Notes: generated from the letters alone by a model not told the origin. DNA of 64,000 nt from Clarkia xantiana subsp. parviflora (GCA_036873135.1 JAPTYO010000010.1:19337772-19401771), one strand, 5' to 3'. Shown: positions 22,030-33,890, numbered from the stretch's first letter. Translations and numbers: made by a program.

Positions 22030-22660
22030 AGGGTTAAAAGGGTTTTTGGTGCCATATATTTGGTTAATATTGGTTTTTGGTGTCATATGTTTTATTTTGT
22101 AAGTTTTTTATGCATGTATGTTTGCATTTTGTATACTTTTGATGCATTCGTTAGTCAATTGTTAAGTTTGACAGTTAAATAGTTTTATTTTTTTTTTTCA
22201 ATTTAGTCCATAATCTTCTTCCGGTCACCGTATGGCTACCGCACAAGGCCGTCGGCCACCGCTCTAGGCCGTCGGAACCCGCACAAGGCCGCCGGCTTCA
22301 TCCAAGCCCACCGGTGACCATCAATCGGGGAATACCGCTCCGATTAGAGCCGTAAGGCCCTGACTGGCCACTGAGGGCCCAGATCGGAGCCACTGAGATC
22401 GGAGCTCTGTGGCTCCGATCTGGGCCCTCCGTGGCCTAATCGGGGACAGACAGCACAAATCGGAGCCATCCGGCCCTGATTGGTGGCCACCGGTGGACTT
22501 GGATAGTAGCCACCAGCCTTGTGCGGGTTTCGGCGGCCTAAAACGGTGGTCGGCGGCCGTATGCAATGGCCGAAGTACTTTAGGCAGTGGCCGGAAAACT
22601 TTGGGCAGTGGCCGGAAGAAAATTAGGGACTGAATCGATCAAAATAGAGTTAAAATTCAC
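22030..22660. mobile_element. Truncated Mutator-like foldback element with GC-rich core
   Basis: It starts GGGTTAAAAGGGTTTTTGG, like the M-type MITEs here. 'tcaatttagtccataatctt' near 22200 is mirrored by 'ttagggactgaatcgatc' near 22625, and a GC-rich palindromic core (22220-22620) holds GGCTCCGATCTGGGCC-type inverted units. The matching right end is missing. ORFs inside are by-products of the core. Confidence 0.5.
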
Positions 22661-22987
22661 TTAAATAATATATTTATTTTTTAATAGTTTTACCTAACTT
22701 TGTTTCTTAAAGATATTTTATTATTGAACAGGTTATTAACATAAACTATGATATGAATTAATTTTGAATTATAAAATAGAATATTATATCTAATAATATA
22801 GGAACAGAGTGTATTTATTAAATTTAACTAACGCTATATAAAAAAATCTTACTTTTTAAAAAATACTATATAAAATAACATCTTATTTTATATAGTATTT
22901 ATATATAAAAAAAAATCTCAATTAGAGCCCACGTTTTATGAACGTTACGTATTCCTATGTAAAACTATTGAGGATTTTCTTAAATAA
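22661..22987. other. AT-rich spacer
   Basis: Only low-complexity AT-rich sequence, including a TATAT/AAAAT inverted patch at about 22830-22910. Confidence 0.4.
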
Positions 22988-23398
22988 CTAGACACCAGCG
23001 AGCGTTATGCGCGCGCGTACATTTTGTAAAAATGTTATAAATACATGATAAAACTGATTCCGAGGATTATACAAGAACATGATCTATCTAACTCCAAAGA
23101 TGATACAAGAGTAGATACTTATTAAAACAAAATTCACTTAAACTATGTAATATATTTTTTTTAATCTTCATCATTAAAATTAAAACGCTAGAGCGACCGT
23201 GGGCTTTTTAGTGGTTATTTCCCCGGTCGCTATAGCATTTTAATTTTAAAGATGAAGATTTAAAAAAAAAAAAAATTAAAAAAAATCACATAGTTTAAGA
23301 TAATTTTTTTTAATAACTATCTACTCTTGTATCATCTTTGGAGTCAGATAGATCATGTTCTTGTATCATCCTCATAATCGGTTTTATCATTTATTTAT

Positions 23399-23582
23399 TG
23401 TTATGAATATATTATGTGAATGTTCAATATTATGTGTATATATCATCTTCATTGTTTACACTTTCCTTGTATTGATTTTACTTCCTCTCCAAGTCTATGT
23501 AATCCCTATATAAGGGCCCCTATGTGTGATAATAAGATTATCATCAAGTTACATCTTCTATTACCTCTTTACTTTCGTAACA
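23399..23582 (+). repeat. 5' LTR of the copia element
   Basis: TGTTATGAATATATTATGTG ... TTTCGTAACA. It contains a TATA-like 'ccctatataagggcccc' near 23507, as expected for an LTR promoter. Confidence 0.85.
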
Positions 23583-24334
23583 CGTTATCAGCACGAATTT
23601 GCTCCGATCATCATGTGGTGTCGTTTGAAATCAGACTACGAGAGTCCTCAAATCCCACGGGCATCAATCACGATTGCAATTACGGAAAGCGGAGGATTTA
23701 TCATTTATTCTAATTGAGAGAAGATGTCGATAATGCTGAGCAAGCAACCATGCTTGGAATGATGGGATTATGTCGACGTCCACCTACTCATCTCTTCTCC
23801 GATACAGAGCACCCTCACCTCCGATTAAAATTGACGACCGACGATCACTCCTTGATATTGCAGTCTACCCATTGATATACTTTGTGTCAATCTTGTGCTT
23901 TCTTCTTCCACTATAATATAATTTTATTATTTTACTAATATATGTATTTTCTTTTTGATTTCATGGTGGTATATACGAGTCATGTCAGAAACTGGGTGGG
24001 TTGATCTATTAACAGAGCCCGATGTTGGTGCTGGTCTTGGAACAGAGAAGGATCTCTCTTAAATCCAGGTGTAAGCTATACACGAAGCACGGTATGTCGG
24101 CTCTTATGGACTTGATTATACAATACATGATCGTCAGCAAACCTTGTGATATTTATACATTGAATATAAATACATGTTAAATGTTATTTTTACATAATGT
24201 TATCATATACTAAACTCATTGAAGTGAGTATAATAGCACATGAATTATCATGAAAAAAAATGGTGTGGCCTAGCACATAGATGCTTTGATATCTCTATCG
24301 GTAATTGATGAAAATATATATATATATATGCATC

Positions 24335-24510
24335 ACCCACTAGATGTGCTTCGCTCCCTGAAGTAAGTGTTGCAACATATGATTATATTGAGGATGATAT
24401 ACTTCACTCCCTGAAGTGAGTGTTGAATTTTGTGATTAAATTATGATATCATCTATACTCCCTGAAGTGAGTATCACAGTGATGAATATATTTCACTCCC
24501 TGAAGCGAGT
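24335..24510 (+). repeat. Short imperfect repeats inside the copia element
   Basis: The motif CTCCCTGAAGTGAGTGTT and variants recur four to five times (24353, 24405, 24460, 24497). A second series based on GATCCTGAAGATCCT fills 25080-25510. Both lie in the part where gag would be expected and are not coding here. Confidence 0.6.
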
Positions 24511-25689
24511 GTTACAGTATATGAATCTGAAGATTACAATTTTGTTATAGTTAACATAACTATGTGCGTGGTTGAGATGAAATAGTTAATAGTTAGCATC
24601 ATCATGATATCGATAAAGAACGATGATGCATCTCACAAATAAAGAATGCAAAGCCCAATTGATTTGGAATAATGATAATTTTGAGAAGCGTGGTGACACT
24701 AGCAGAAAAGTAATGATATTATGCAGCGCAAAATTTAATTATATGAAGCGTTATGATACTAGGCAAAGTGCATATGTGAAAAACAAAAATTATTGCATAT
24801 ATTATGATTAATTATTAGATATTATGATCAAGAAAATTGCATTCTTTATGAATATTGGATCATGAAGATTCGATATTACGATCTTGAAGATCAAAGTTAT
24901 GAATATTCGTATTTATTTTATTTTAAATTAGCATTTACAGTTATCTTTTATATTTATTACATTACATTTACAGTTACATTTTTATTTCTTGCACTGCATT
25001 ATATTTATTATATACATATATCATTATGCTCGTCGCTTTTATCAAGAGTTATTCAAAAGCTCAAGAATTACTACATTTAGGATCCAGAAGATCCTATAAT
25101 GTATGAAAAATGATTTAATGAAGTAAAGATCTTCAAGTATGAAAAGTGAATCATGTAAATCGTGAGTTATACATAAAGAATCCTGGAGATTCTAATAGAT
25201 CATGAGTTATGGATAAATGATCAGGAAGATCCTATAAGATTTGTAAATGAATAAAGGATCCCGAAGATCCTAAATATCTCAGACTATGAATAAACGAGAT
25301 TGAAGATCCATGAAGATCTTGAATACTCAATAGAGATCCTGAAGATCCTAAATTATTTTGAAAGAATGATCAAGAATTGTGAAAATAGGATCTGAAGATC
25401 CTAAGAGATTTTGAGATATGAAAAAAAAAAAAAAAATCATTAAAGATATTGAGCTAGAAATAAGGAGAATAAAGATCCTAAAAAAAATTGAGCTATAAAT
25501 GATCCCGAAGATCATGAAATCGAGCATTTATATGAAGCTATTTTTTTTTTACGCTTTATGCATTTTTTTTAATTAATGTTATTTATATGCTTTCATATAC
25601 TTCATATTTATTTCTTATAATATGAAGATGAAAAAAAAATAAACATGCGGATTGTGTTATCCGGATTATGAAAAAAATAAAAAGAGAAA

Positions 25690-25812
25690 TGATTGGGATT
25701 CCGATCTCAGCATCCGAGAGAGTCCACCCTAAAAGTTGTTCAATATTGCAATTATACCACTTACACACATTTCAGACTCTCTCGGATGCTGGGATCGGAA
25801 TCCCTATCATCT
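25690..25812. repeat. Hairpin with 36-bp arms inside the copia element
   Basis: GGGATTCCGATCTCAGCATC at the left is mirrored by GATGCTGGGATCGGAATCCC at the right, and the arms continue into CGAGAGAGTC/GACTCTCTCG. The loop is about 50 bp. The near-perfect pairing in otherwise decayed sequence suggests a small later insertion or a selected RNA structure. Confidence 0.7.
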
Positions 25813-28421
25813 CTCAAATAAAAAGTAAACCAGAAGTTTACTGCCAATATTAACGTGATTGATTATATATATTCGATAAACCTGAAGTTTACTGATTCAT
25901 ATAGAGGTAAACCAGAAATTTTACCCATATAATACAATATTTGGCGTGACCGATTACAGACCATTCCGGATCACTTAGAATGCGCAATACATTATTTGGA
26001 AGAACCCGAAGATTCTCCGTAAATCATTATGATAATTGCTCTCAACGGAAAATTCATTATGTGATCATCATCAACTAAGTTCGGGATAAAATTCCATTAT
26101 TTATGAAAATAATAAAAGGTGAATATGGGCCCGTTCACCTGCCATGTGGACCGATATATTATTTTGAAAGATACATCTACAATTTGGTCACGTGTGCGTT
26201 GATTATGAATTTGCAAATGTCCAGATTATGCAATAAAGAATGATGATGATATTGAAAGTTGATATTTACTACAAGATTCAGACAATTACATGTCTAGATT
26301 TGCAGTTTAGCATGAAAGTTACAAAGATCCTCCAATTAAATAGCTAAACTGCTACCAATTAGAGAAAATTCCGTACAAATGCATGTTATTATGAAAGCAG
26401 CAATATAACTGTGCATCAAGCCAATGTCAAATCACAGTTCTCACCATTACAACGAATTTTTGGTGAAGAGACAAATTTCTCATATATGAATTTTATGATG
26501 TGTGATATATATTTAAATTGCTCCACCACATAGCACAAAGATGGGTCTGGAATGTTGGGAAAAAGATGTTGGATATAAATCAATTATTTGAGAACAATGA
26601 CTTATATATATAAAGCAAGAGTGTTGATTGTCATTGTTGAACAACTTTTCCCAACATTAGGGGGAGAAAAGAAGCAGCTGGCAGAAAAGAGATTGACTGG
26701 AAAAAAAAATTGTTATTATCTCATTTAGATCATCGCACAATGAGAATATGAACCTGAAGTTCAAAGAGAAAAACATTTTCAAATACTGCCAATAAGTGAC
26801 TTTATGAGACCCAGAAAGTCATAAGTCAAGTAACAGCTGCAAATGCTCCAATTTGAAATGTCCTGATTGGATAGATTATAATGAAAAGAATGGAGCAAGT
26901 AATTTGGTTCCAAATAATTTTTTAATAAAAGAATGGAGCAAGATAAATATGGTCTTATTATGGAGGTGATAGAAGTAAAGACATAGCTAAATATGAAACC
27001 CCAGAAGTGGTTCAGGTACCTGAAAGTGAATACAATAAAGAAATCTCAATGAGTTATGTCATTAACGGGAAGTGATGGAACCGTAAAATATAAAGTTGTC
27101 GACAACAGTTTTGAATATTATTCATGAGTGAATTCATAAAACAAGACGAGGATATTGAGCTCAATATGTCAAAGAATCATCATGATTGGCCAAAGTTTGA
27201 AAAGACGCAAGTATGAGCATGAAAAATGCAGAATATGATAACCAGTGGATATAAATAATTTCTGCGTTAATAGATTGCCTCGTAAGATAGGCACAACCCG
27301 TGGTACAAAGACTTTTCCGCGGAAAGATGACAATTATTATATGAATCATTTGGTGGAGCAATAACTTTCAAATACACTATTATGTTGGCAGTACATACAA
27401 GATTTTAATATGCGTCTCATGATATGAATAATTTTATAGCCTATTTGGGTGGCTAATTTGATAGTGAAATCCACGTAAAAATCCATGAAGGATTTAAAAT
27501 GCTAGCTGAATATTCTCAAGAATGTTGGATGATAAAAATATTGTACCATTTACGTGTTGCTTATGGTATATTATCCCCACTATATCAACATTTGAGCTAA
27601 GTTATAGCGAATGCTAATATAAGTATACGAATAAAGCAAATTGATATTTGATAAGATGGATTTATCACGCTATAGCCGAAAGAGGCATCGCGTGAGGGGG
27701 AGAATTTGAAGATATTGAAACTCCTGAAGAGTTTTAAATACAATCAATTATTTGATGATGTTAAAATTTAGACGAAATATATTGAAAGAACAAAGTTTGG
27801 CTTGACCTGAATATCGAGTACTTAAGAGATTGAAAATATTCTTGTTCTATAAAAAATGTCTTAAAGTTATTTTGCATAGCTAAACACATCTATTGAGTAC
27901 CTTAATGATTGTAAGAATAATAGATTTGAATAAATATATTTTCCGTCCTCGTGAGATTGATGAAGAACATAATGGTCCAGAAGTACCTTATATAGTGCTA
28001 TATTAGCGCTAATATATCTTGCTAATTAGAAGGAACGTGATGTATTATTGGTTATAATCAAGATTCAGTTCTTCCCCAATATGAGAAGAAGGCAACATAA
28101 CATCCAATAAGTTTGTGCGGATTTATTCCAGAAGGTTTACCGGCTGCGAATTTGAAGATTGGTGAAAAATACTAAATTGCGTCGACTTAATGAAATTACG
28201 TGATGTCAACATCAGGGGGAGAATCTACACCAGTGCACTCTTTTTTCCTTAACCAAGGTTTTGCCCCACTGGGTTTTCCCGGTAAAGTTTTTAACGAGGT
28301 AGCTTACAAAATGGATCCATAATTGTGTACTCTTTTTCCTTCACTAGATTTTTATCCCAGTGGGTTTTTTCTAGTAAGGTTTTAACGAGGCACAGTTCCC
28401 TTATGAACATCCAAGGGGGAG

Positions 28422-28606
28422 TGTTTTGAATATATTATGTGGATGTTCAATATTATGTGTATATATCATCTTCATTGTTTAGACTTTCCTTGTATTGATT
28501 TTACTTCCTCTCCAAGTCTTTGTAATCCCTATATAAGGGCCCCCTATGTGTGCTAATAAGATTATCATCAAGTTCCATCTTCTATTACCTCTCTACTTTC
28601 GTAACA
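28422..28606 (+). repeat. 3' LTR of the copia element
   Basis: TGTTTTGAATATATTATGTG ... TTTCGTAACA, preceded by the polypurine tract. It resumes directly into the interrupted Helitron arm (ttataacattcttacaaaat). Confidence 0.85.
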
Positions 28607-29473
28607 TTATAACATTCTTACAAAATGTACGCGCGCGCGTAGTGCGGGCTGGTGTCTAGTATAAGCATTAAGGAAATCCACTTAAGTGGATTTAAAATTA
28701 TTAATTTAATTTCACTTTATATTATAGACATGTAGTCGTGTATTAGTGTGAGCACGTTATATTATTGATTTGTTTTCAATTAAGATAATCGTTGTTTGTA
28801 TCATATGTACAAGTAATTAAATCTATATCTATCAAACATGTTTTTTTAAAGAAAATAATATATGGTTGTAAGATGAAGCTATTTAATTTTTTCACAATTT
28901 CACACTTACTTTTAACTTTAATATAATATATATAATATTTTTTCACAATTTCAGTTACTTTTAGTTTTCAAAACCGCTTAATACAATTAAGTATTGTGGA
29001 GATCAATTAAATAGTTCTCCGATAAAATAGCAATAAATAGTTTATTAGCATAGATAGTTAAGACGTCTGGTTTTTATTCATTAAATCGTAGGTTTGATTC
29101 TTTGCAGTGCCAATTTGTTATATTTTTTCTTCAAATATTTAGAAATAAGAAATTACCACAAAACTCTAAGTTAATTAATTACATTAATTAATTTAACTAA
29201 TGTTAAGAAGAGTATTTGTGTAATTTGAATGACGGTGGTTACTTTTCAAACTGTATCTTTAATATAATAGATACAACTTTTAGTTTTATAATCTTAAAGA
29301 AATAAAATAATAATAAATAAAGAGCTTACTACTTAATTGAGTTAATTTAGAGCTTGTTCAAAAAGCTCAAGAAATCCAATCTTACTTAACTTGGTGTATC
29401 GTAAAATAAATGTCCAAAAAAGTTTTTTTTAATAGATATTAATTATCTTTACTGATGTTTAGCGGGTTTATCA

Positions 29474-30263
29474 GGAAAATCATATAAATATCTATGTTTG
29501 ATAACTCAAATAAAAATAGAAAGTATGATATGATGAGTTTTAAAGACAAATATACCTAATAGCCTACTTGTCAAGTACGCTACTACGTTAATTAATGATA
29601 TGTTAAGTAATTAGCATTAATTACTTAATTAAAGTAATTAATACTTTGCGCACTTTTCAAGTGCGCAACAATGTAACGATCAATTTTTTTTATTGTTAAA
29701 GTTTGTGTCTGGAAAACAGTGAGCTACGGATGATGTCATCATTACATGTCTGGCACGTAATGACGTTGAAACAAAAAGATATGACATAATTTTTATCAAA
29801 ATGTATTAGACCTAATATTATTATTATTATTCTAATTTTTATACATGTAAAAGCAAACCACACTCTGAAAATTTTGGTTTTTTGTAGTTGTAGCACACAT
29901 TATTATGCCAGACACTTAATGATGACATCATCTGTAGCGCACTTGCAAATATGCGATACAGATAATGTCATCATTACATGTCTGGATGAAACGCGTTTTG
30001 CCAGACACAGACTGTAAGAGTTAAAAATTTGACTATTATACTGTTGCGCACTTAGCAAGTACGCAACGTATTAATTGTTTTAGTTAAATAATTAATGCTA
30101 ATTACATGATGTAGAATTAATTAACGTAATGTAGCGCACTTACCAAGTGCAGTATGGCTGTAACGCGCTATTAGGTATATTGGTTTTTAAAACTCATCAT
30201 ATTTTGTATTTGTATTTGAATTACTAAATATATAAAATATATAAGTATTTGGATGATTTTTTC
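29474..30263. mobile_element. Mutator-type MITE with long inverted arms
   Basis: The ends are GGAAAATCATATAAATA and the inverted ...TTTGGATGATTTTTTC, with arms of over 100 bp that include ATGATGAGTTTTAAA and TATACCTAATAGC. The flanking 9-bp repeat GGTTTATC(A/T) (29465-29473 and 30264-30272) has one mismatch. The middle carries repeated TGTCTGG/CCAGACA and 'gatgatgtcatcatta' palindromes. It has no coding capacity. Confidence 0.7.
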
Positions 30264-30272
30264 GGTTTATCT

Positions 30273-30944
30273 ATCATCTTCTTATCATCATATTAATTTG
30301 TGCGATCATGATATTTAGCTCAAGCCCAACAACAAATTTCCATAATGTACAACGTCATAACCTGGCACGCAACATTTTGCATCATGCTTCGAGTGGCGCC
30401 TTTTGAGCCCACCCGATAGCCTAATGTGAGGCCCATTATTAACTCTTAAGTTCTCCAAGGGTCCAAGCTAAATGTAAGGCCTGTCTATAATTATGTGCAA
30501 TACATACACAATAGGAACTAGGAAGGGATTTGGGTAGGAAAGTATTAAACTATAATAAACTAGTCAAAGGTATTAGGGATAATTACCAAATCAGACAGAA
30601 CAAATAGCAATTTAATTTTGAGTATCTTTCTAGCTCAGTTATTTTGTGTACAGTTTGTTACCTTTATCAGAATTTTTGTTTTTTATGGACGAAATTACAT
30701 ACATGTTGGGCATGTATAAAGAAAATAGTTAGCAAATTTTGTGACTATTGAAACATCAGCTAACAATTTACAACAGTTTTTTTCATTACGTATTAAGCAA
30801 GTGACCAATTCAGTCCAAATTAGACGAAAATCTATACTCTGAAATAGAGTTCTACCTAGGCCTGTCAACTCGGGACATGCGAGTAGTGTTACTGGGAGGC
30901 TAATCCAAACCCAACCCAAAGACCAGACATGTGCAGAGACAAGA
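30273..30944. other. Intergenic, no gene seen
   Basis: No coding signal or repeat boundary was recognised. The minus-strand ORF at 30695-30919 has no domain. Confidence 0.4.
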
Positions 30945-30952
30945 GCATGAAC

Positions 30953-31125
30953 TAGGGGTGTAAACGAGTTAAAACTACTCGTGAGCTACTCGAAATCGAC
31001 TCAGTTGATATTCGAATTTGGCTCGTTAAATTTTGAGTCAAGTCGAGCTTGAGTCGAACTTTTTTTGAAGCCGGGCGAGTACGAGCTTAGCGATACTCGA
31101 CTCGACTCGGCTCGTTTACACCCTA
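30953..31125. mobile_element. Small hAT MITE, family C
   Basis: A 173-bp element with TAGGGGTGTAAACGAG ends, an exact 8-bp duplication GCATGAAC (30945-30952 and 31126-31133) and an interior rich in CTCGA/TCGAG. Diverged relatives are at 43538-43964 and 56275 onward. Confidence 0.9.
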
Positions 31126-31456
31126 GCATGAACTGAACCCGACCTGGCGGGTCAACCTGACTCGGGTTATATATATATATATAAAAAAATAGAAATAGAA
31201 ATTTAAATTTAGATGCGTCGGGAGTCAGGATGGCGAAGACAGAGGCCTGGCAGCTTGGTGCAGGCGGCCGAGATGACAGAGGCGCGAACGAGCGAACAAG
31301 ACACGGTGGTGGGGGCACGAAAATAACCTGAACACCCATTTCTCAGACTAGAACCCTGCCCGGACTTGGGTCAATTTCGGGCTGTGCTAAAAAATGGCAT
31401 GCCTAGTCCTACCCATAAAACCACCTCCATGCCTTGATAACAACTCCAAGTGGTCC

Positions 31457-31770
31457 TCAGACAACTATATGAACCAACCCATGGAGATCAAGCAAGCTCT
31501 TGTCAACTTTGAGACCACATGCATGTTCTTCGGCTGATGTTCGTTCTACAAAGAAAAACATGTCTCTTTTTGGATCCACGCTGCCGTAACTAATTAATGC
31601 TTTCCTTTCCCTTTCGGGTAGCACTCCTCCCTCATCTTCACCCAACAAAATTTTTGGAATTTTGCGCCATCACATGCAGCATGTATGTTACCGCTATTAA
31701 GACCCCACATTTTGCCATAAATGGTGCCAATACAACAGCCATACCACAACCTGCTGTTGCGTAATGAATC
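31457..31770 (-). CDS. Unassigned coding-like remnant
   Basis: One minus-strand frame encodes an acidic-basic segment (PKILLGEDEGGVLPERERKA, then LISYGSVDPKRDMFFFVERT, ending HGLVHIVV and a stop at 31457). Just upstream, another frame holds a hydrophobic, membrane-like stretch (IHYATAGCGMAVVLAPFMAK, CGVLIAVTYMLHV). Both look more protein-like than random AT-rich ORFs, but I do not recognise the family and found no clean splice joining them. It could be a terminal exon of an unknown gene or a decayed copy. Confidence 0.3.
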
Positions 31771-31914
31771 GAAATAGAAATATTTGATCCATAACATCAT
31801 GTCAAGGCTAGACTAGACTTCATAATAAGGAGCACAGGAACCAATGGTGAAGAACACTGACTACAAAACCCAAAAACAACAAGACCTACAGCATCAACTT
31901 TGTAACTATGTAAT

Positions 31915-32030
31915 ATGGTGTAACAGTTCAATGCCTCATCTATTAATCAGTGAATCGGGTTCGAGCACTGGGATTGGAATAGTATTCATGACCAACACTA
32001 TGCAAACATGTTACAGATGCTGCCCTCACG
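31915..32030 (+). repeat. SINE-like fragment (tRNA-derived)
   Basis: 'gcctcatctattaatcagtg', 'gggttcgagcactgggattgg', 'tcatgaccaacac' and 'gatgctgccctcacg' follow the order of the SINE at 42781-43016 (B-box-like GGTTCGAGC, then the body), with an internal deletion. Confidence 0.5.
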
Positions 32031-32741
32031 CATAAAGCAAAAAAAAAATGTTCAGGTGATGTTGTTCCATGGAAACATAAACTACATCATAGACCAACAA
32101 CCTAACACCTGATCAGAGAATAACAAGCAAAAGTACTTACTAAAATCTCTCTTGTCAATGTAGAGCCTTGTTTCTATAAACCTACTGTGATTACACAAAT
32201 GCTTAGATCTCCTCAAGAGTATATATAAGAAGGAAGAGAAGTATAAGTGTATAACAGTTCAGCTAGCGGAAAAGAGAAACTTTATTCTTGATTTCTCATT
32301 AACAGAGCATGTATTCTATACTAGCAACTCAACTAGACAAAGCAACTCTATGGCAGATATATAACATACAATTTAAATCAAACAAAACAAATCAAGTAGC
32401 AGATTTTCACCTGAAACAATATCGACCCGATGCTCTTATTTCATATTTTTCCCTGGGCGGGGCACCGGTTATTACACTTACGCGCCTTAATTATACGTTT
32501 TCCTCTCAAATCAAACTCATCTGCAATCATTCTATGGACTAGAGCTCCCCAAGGCTTACCAGACTCTGCACTACTGGAAGGAAAAAGCAAATTAAGCACA
32601 CTTGACGAAAGCACAGAACCACCTAGACCTTACGGACTCTCGGTGAAAATTTACAGCTGGGTTGAAGGGATCCTTTAGCCAAGCTATCTCCCATTCTTAA
32701 TGATTTTTTTTCCCAAAACTTCTTCAGGTGTCTGCATTGAA
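32031..32741. other. 3' flank of the DUF538 gene
   Basis: The part nearest 32742 is probably 3' UTR of the minus-strand gene. Nothing else was recognised. Confidence 0.4.
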
Positions 32742-33890
32742 TCATTCCTGGGCAATCCTGTATTGCTGCATCTCAGGTTCAATCTGCACATAAAAACCAA
32801 CAACTTCATCAGTTCCCTGGGGCATACTATATTGGGGATGCAACTAGCAAATGCCAATTTTAATAAACAGCACAATAACAGATCTATACCTAAACTACAC
32901 ACCCAAAAAAACTCAATATCAGATGTCAATTGAAGTAGAAAATCAAAGAGTTCAGGGCACAGCAAAAGAATAGGAGCATAAAAGGCATAGACCACACAAT
33001 CAACAGTTCACCATTTCAAGACATGTAGCCCAAACAAACCTCAGTTGAATTGAAAATTGTAGAGCTCAATGGCTATCTGATTTAAGCTTTACACAGTGAT
33101 AGGACAAAAAATCTAGAAAACCAAAATTTAGAAATGGACAACTGCTTGAATAAATAGCAAGATTCCCTAAATTCACAGTATTGTAAAGTTGGCAAGTGAT
33201 CTGTTCTATTTCTGGCTATTGCTGATTGCCTCTGGTGAAATTTCCAGGATTTCATTTGGGTTTGGATTAATCTAATTTTGAAGGATACATAACCATTCAT
33301 AGTCCAAGAGCTGTAGAGTTCAATCCAGACGCAATTCTGCATCTATAGTAAAAAAGACTGAGCTATATGAAGAACTAAGCAATAATAACCTTGGAAAGAA
33401 CTTCATCGATCGATCTCCCGTCCACAAAACCGCCCAATTCCTCAGACCTAACCGCCGTACAATCCGGAGGAGTCTCGAAGAGCGAGAGCGAAAACTGCTT
33501 GAACACCACCCCGACGTCAAAGTATATGATCCCGGAGCTCGGTATATCCACCCTGATTTCCTTGACAGGGAACCATAGGAAGAGCTCCTGCGCCGATATC
33601 CCGGACAATGCCTCGATCTGGCCGTAGCTAAGGGTGCCGGTGACGTTCCGATCGTAATGCAGCTCGCTCTCGAACTTGGCGTTGCAGGCTTGATCTAAGT
33701 AGACCTCGAACTGGCCGCTCTCGTCGAACTTGAAGTCCTTGATTCCTTTCGGAAGCAGACCCATCGGGAGGCCGTGGAGCCTCAGGATGTCGTAGATTGA
33801 GGAGGAAGACGATGATGTAGAAGCATCGGCGCGTTCCAGTAAGAAAAGCAGCGCGTAGAAAATCAACGGCAACATTTCCACAATTGGCAA
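32742..33890 (-). CDS. DUF538-family secreted protein, two exons
   Basis: Exon 1 is 33390-33890 and exon 2 is 32742-32783. They are joined phase 0 through donor AAG|GTTATT and acceptor tatgtgcag, giving 180 residues. The N-terminus has a hydrophobic signal-peptide-like stretch (MLPLIFYALLFLLERADA from Met6). The body matches the plant DUF538 domain: YDILRLHGLPMGLLPKGI (about residues 33-50), FEVYLDQACNAKFE, YDRNVTGTLSYGQIEALSG, ELFLWFPVKEIRVD and IYFDVGVVFKQFSLSLFETP, with two Cys (residues 69 and 143). The family's biochemistry is unsettled. It has been linked to stress responses and proposed to bind lipid or chlorophyll-type ligands. If the intron were not removed the protein would end four residues later (VIIA). 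The short second exon adds IEPEMQQYRIAQE. The first Met at 33890 or the one at 33875 could start translation. Confidence 0.85.

Larger units (their letters stand above)
23399..28606 (+). mobile_element. Ty1/copia LTR retrotransposon, coding region decayed
   Basis: The LTRs are TGTT...AACA at 23399-23582 (184 bp) and 28422-28606 (185 bp), with about 7 substitutions and one 1-bp indel between them. The polypurine tract AAGGGGGAG lies at the 3' LTR. The flanking duplication is 4-5 bp (TTAT, with a possible fifth base mismatched). Between the LTRs, short shifted pieces of copia pol can be read: HHDWPKF (like the RNDWPKW of the RT region), FNMRLM followed by AYLxGxLDSxIxMKIxEGFK-like text near 27400-27500, and 'EEHNGPEVPY' near 27970-28000. 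Stops and frameshifts destroy every frame. The 3' internal part has the 'ccactgggttttcccggtaa' repeat pair common before copia 3' LTRs. The primer-binding region (CGTTATCAGCACGA) is not the common initiator-Met type. Confidence 0.9.
22988..29271 (-). mobile_element. Helitron H1, interrupted by a copia element
   Basis: On the minus strand the element starts TCTATTATATTAAAGATACA at 29271 after a host A. It ends ...GCTGGTGTCTAG at 22988 before a host T, so the insertion is A^T with no duplication, as for Helitrons. The first 300 or so nt align well with the start of H2 (56505 onward). The 3' part is a large foldback whose two arms each end in the GC-rich GCGCGCGCGTAC-type terminus, at 22988-23030 and 28620-28660. 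Without the inserted LTR element (23399-28606) it would be about 1.07 kb. No Rep/helicase is present, so it is non-autonomous. Confidence 0.65.

Noticed and set aside
24335..25510. CRISPR-like series of short repeats
   Set aside because: The repeats are imperfect, irregularly spaced, lie inside a copia element in plant nuclear DNA and have no cas genes.
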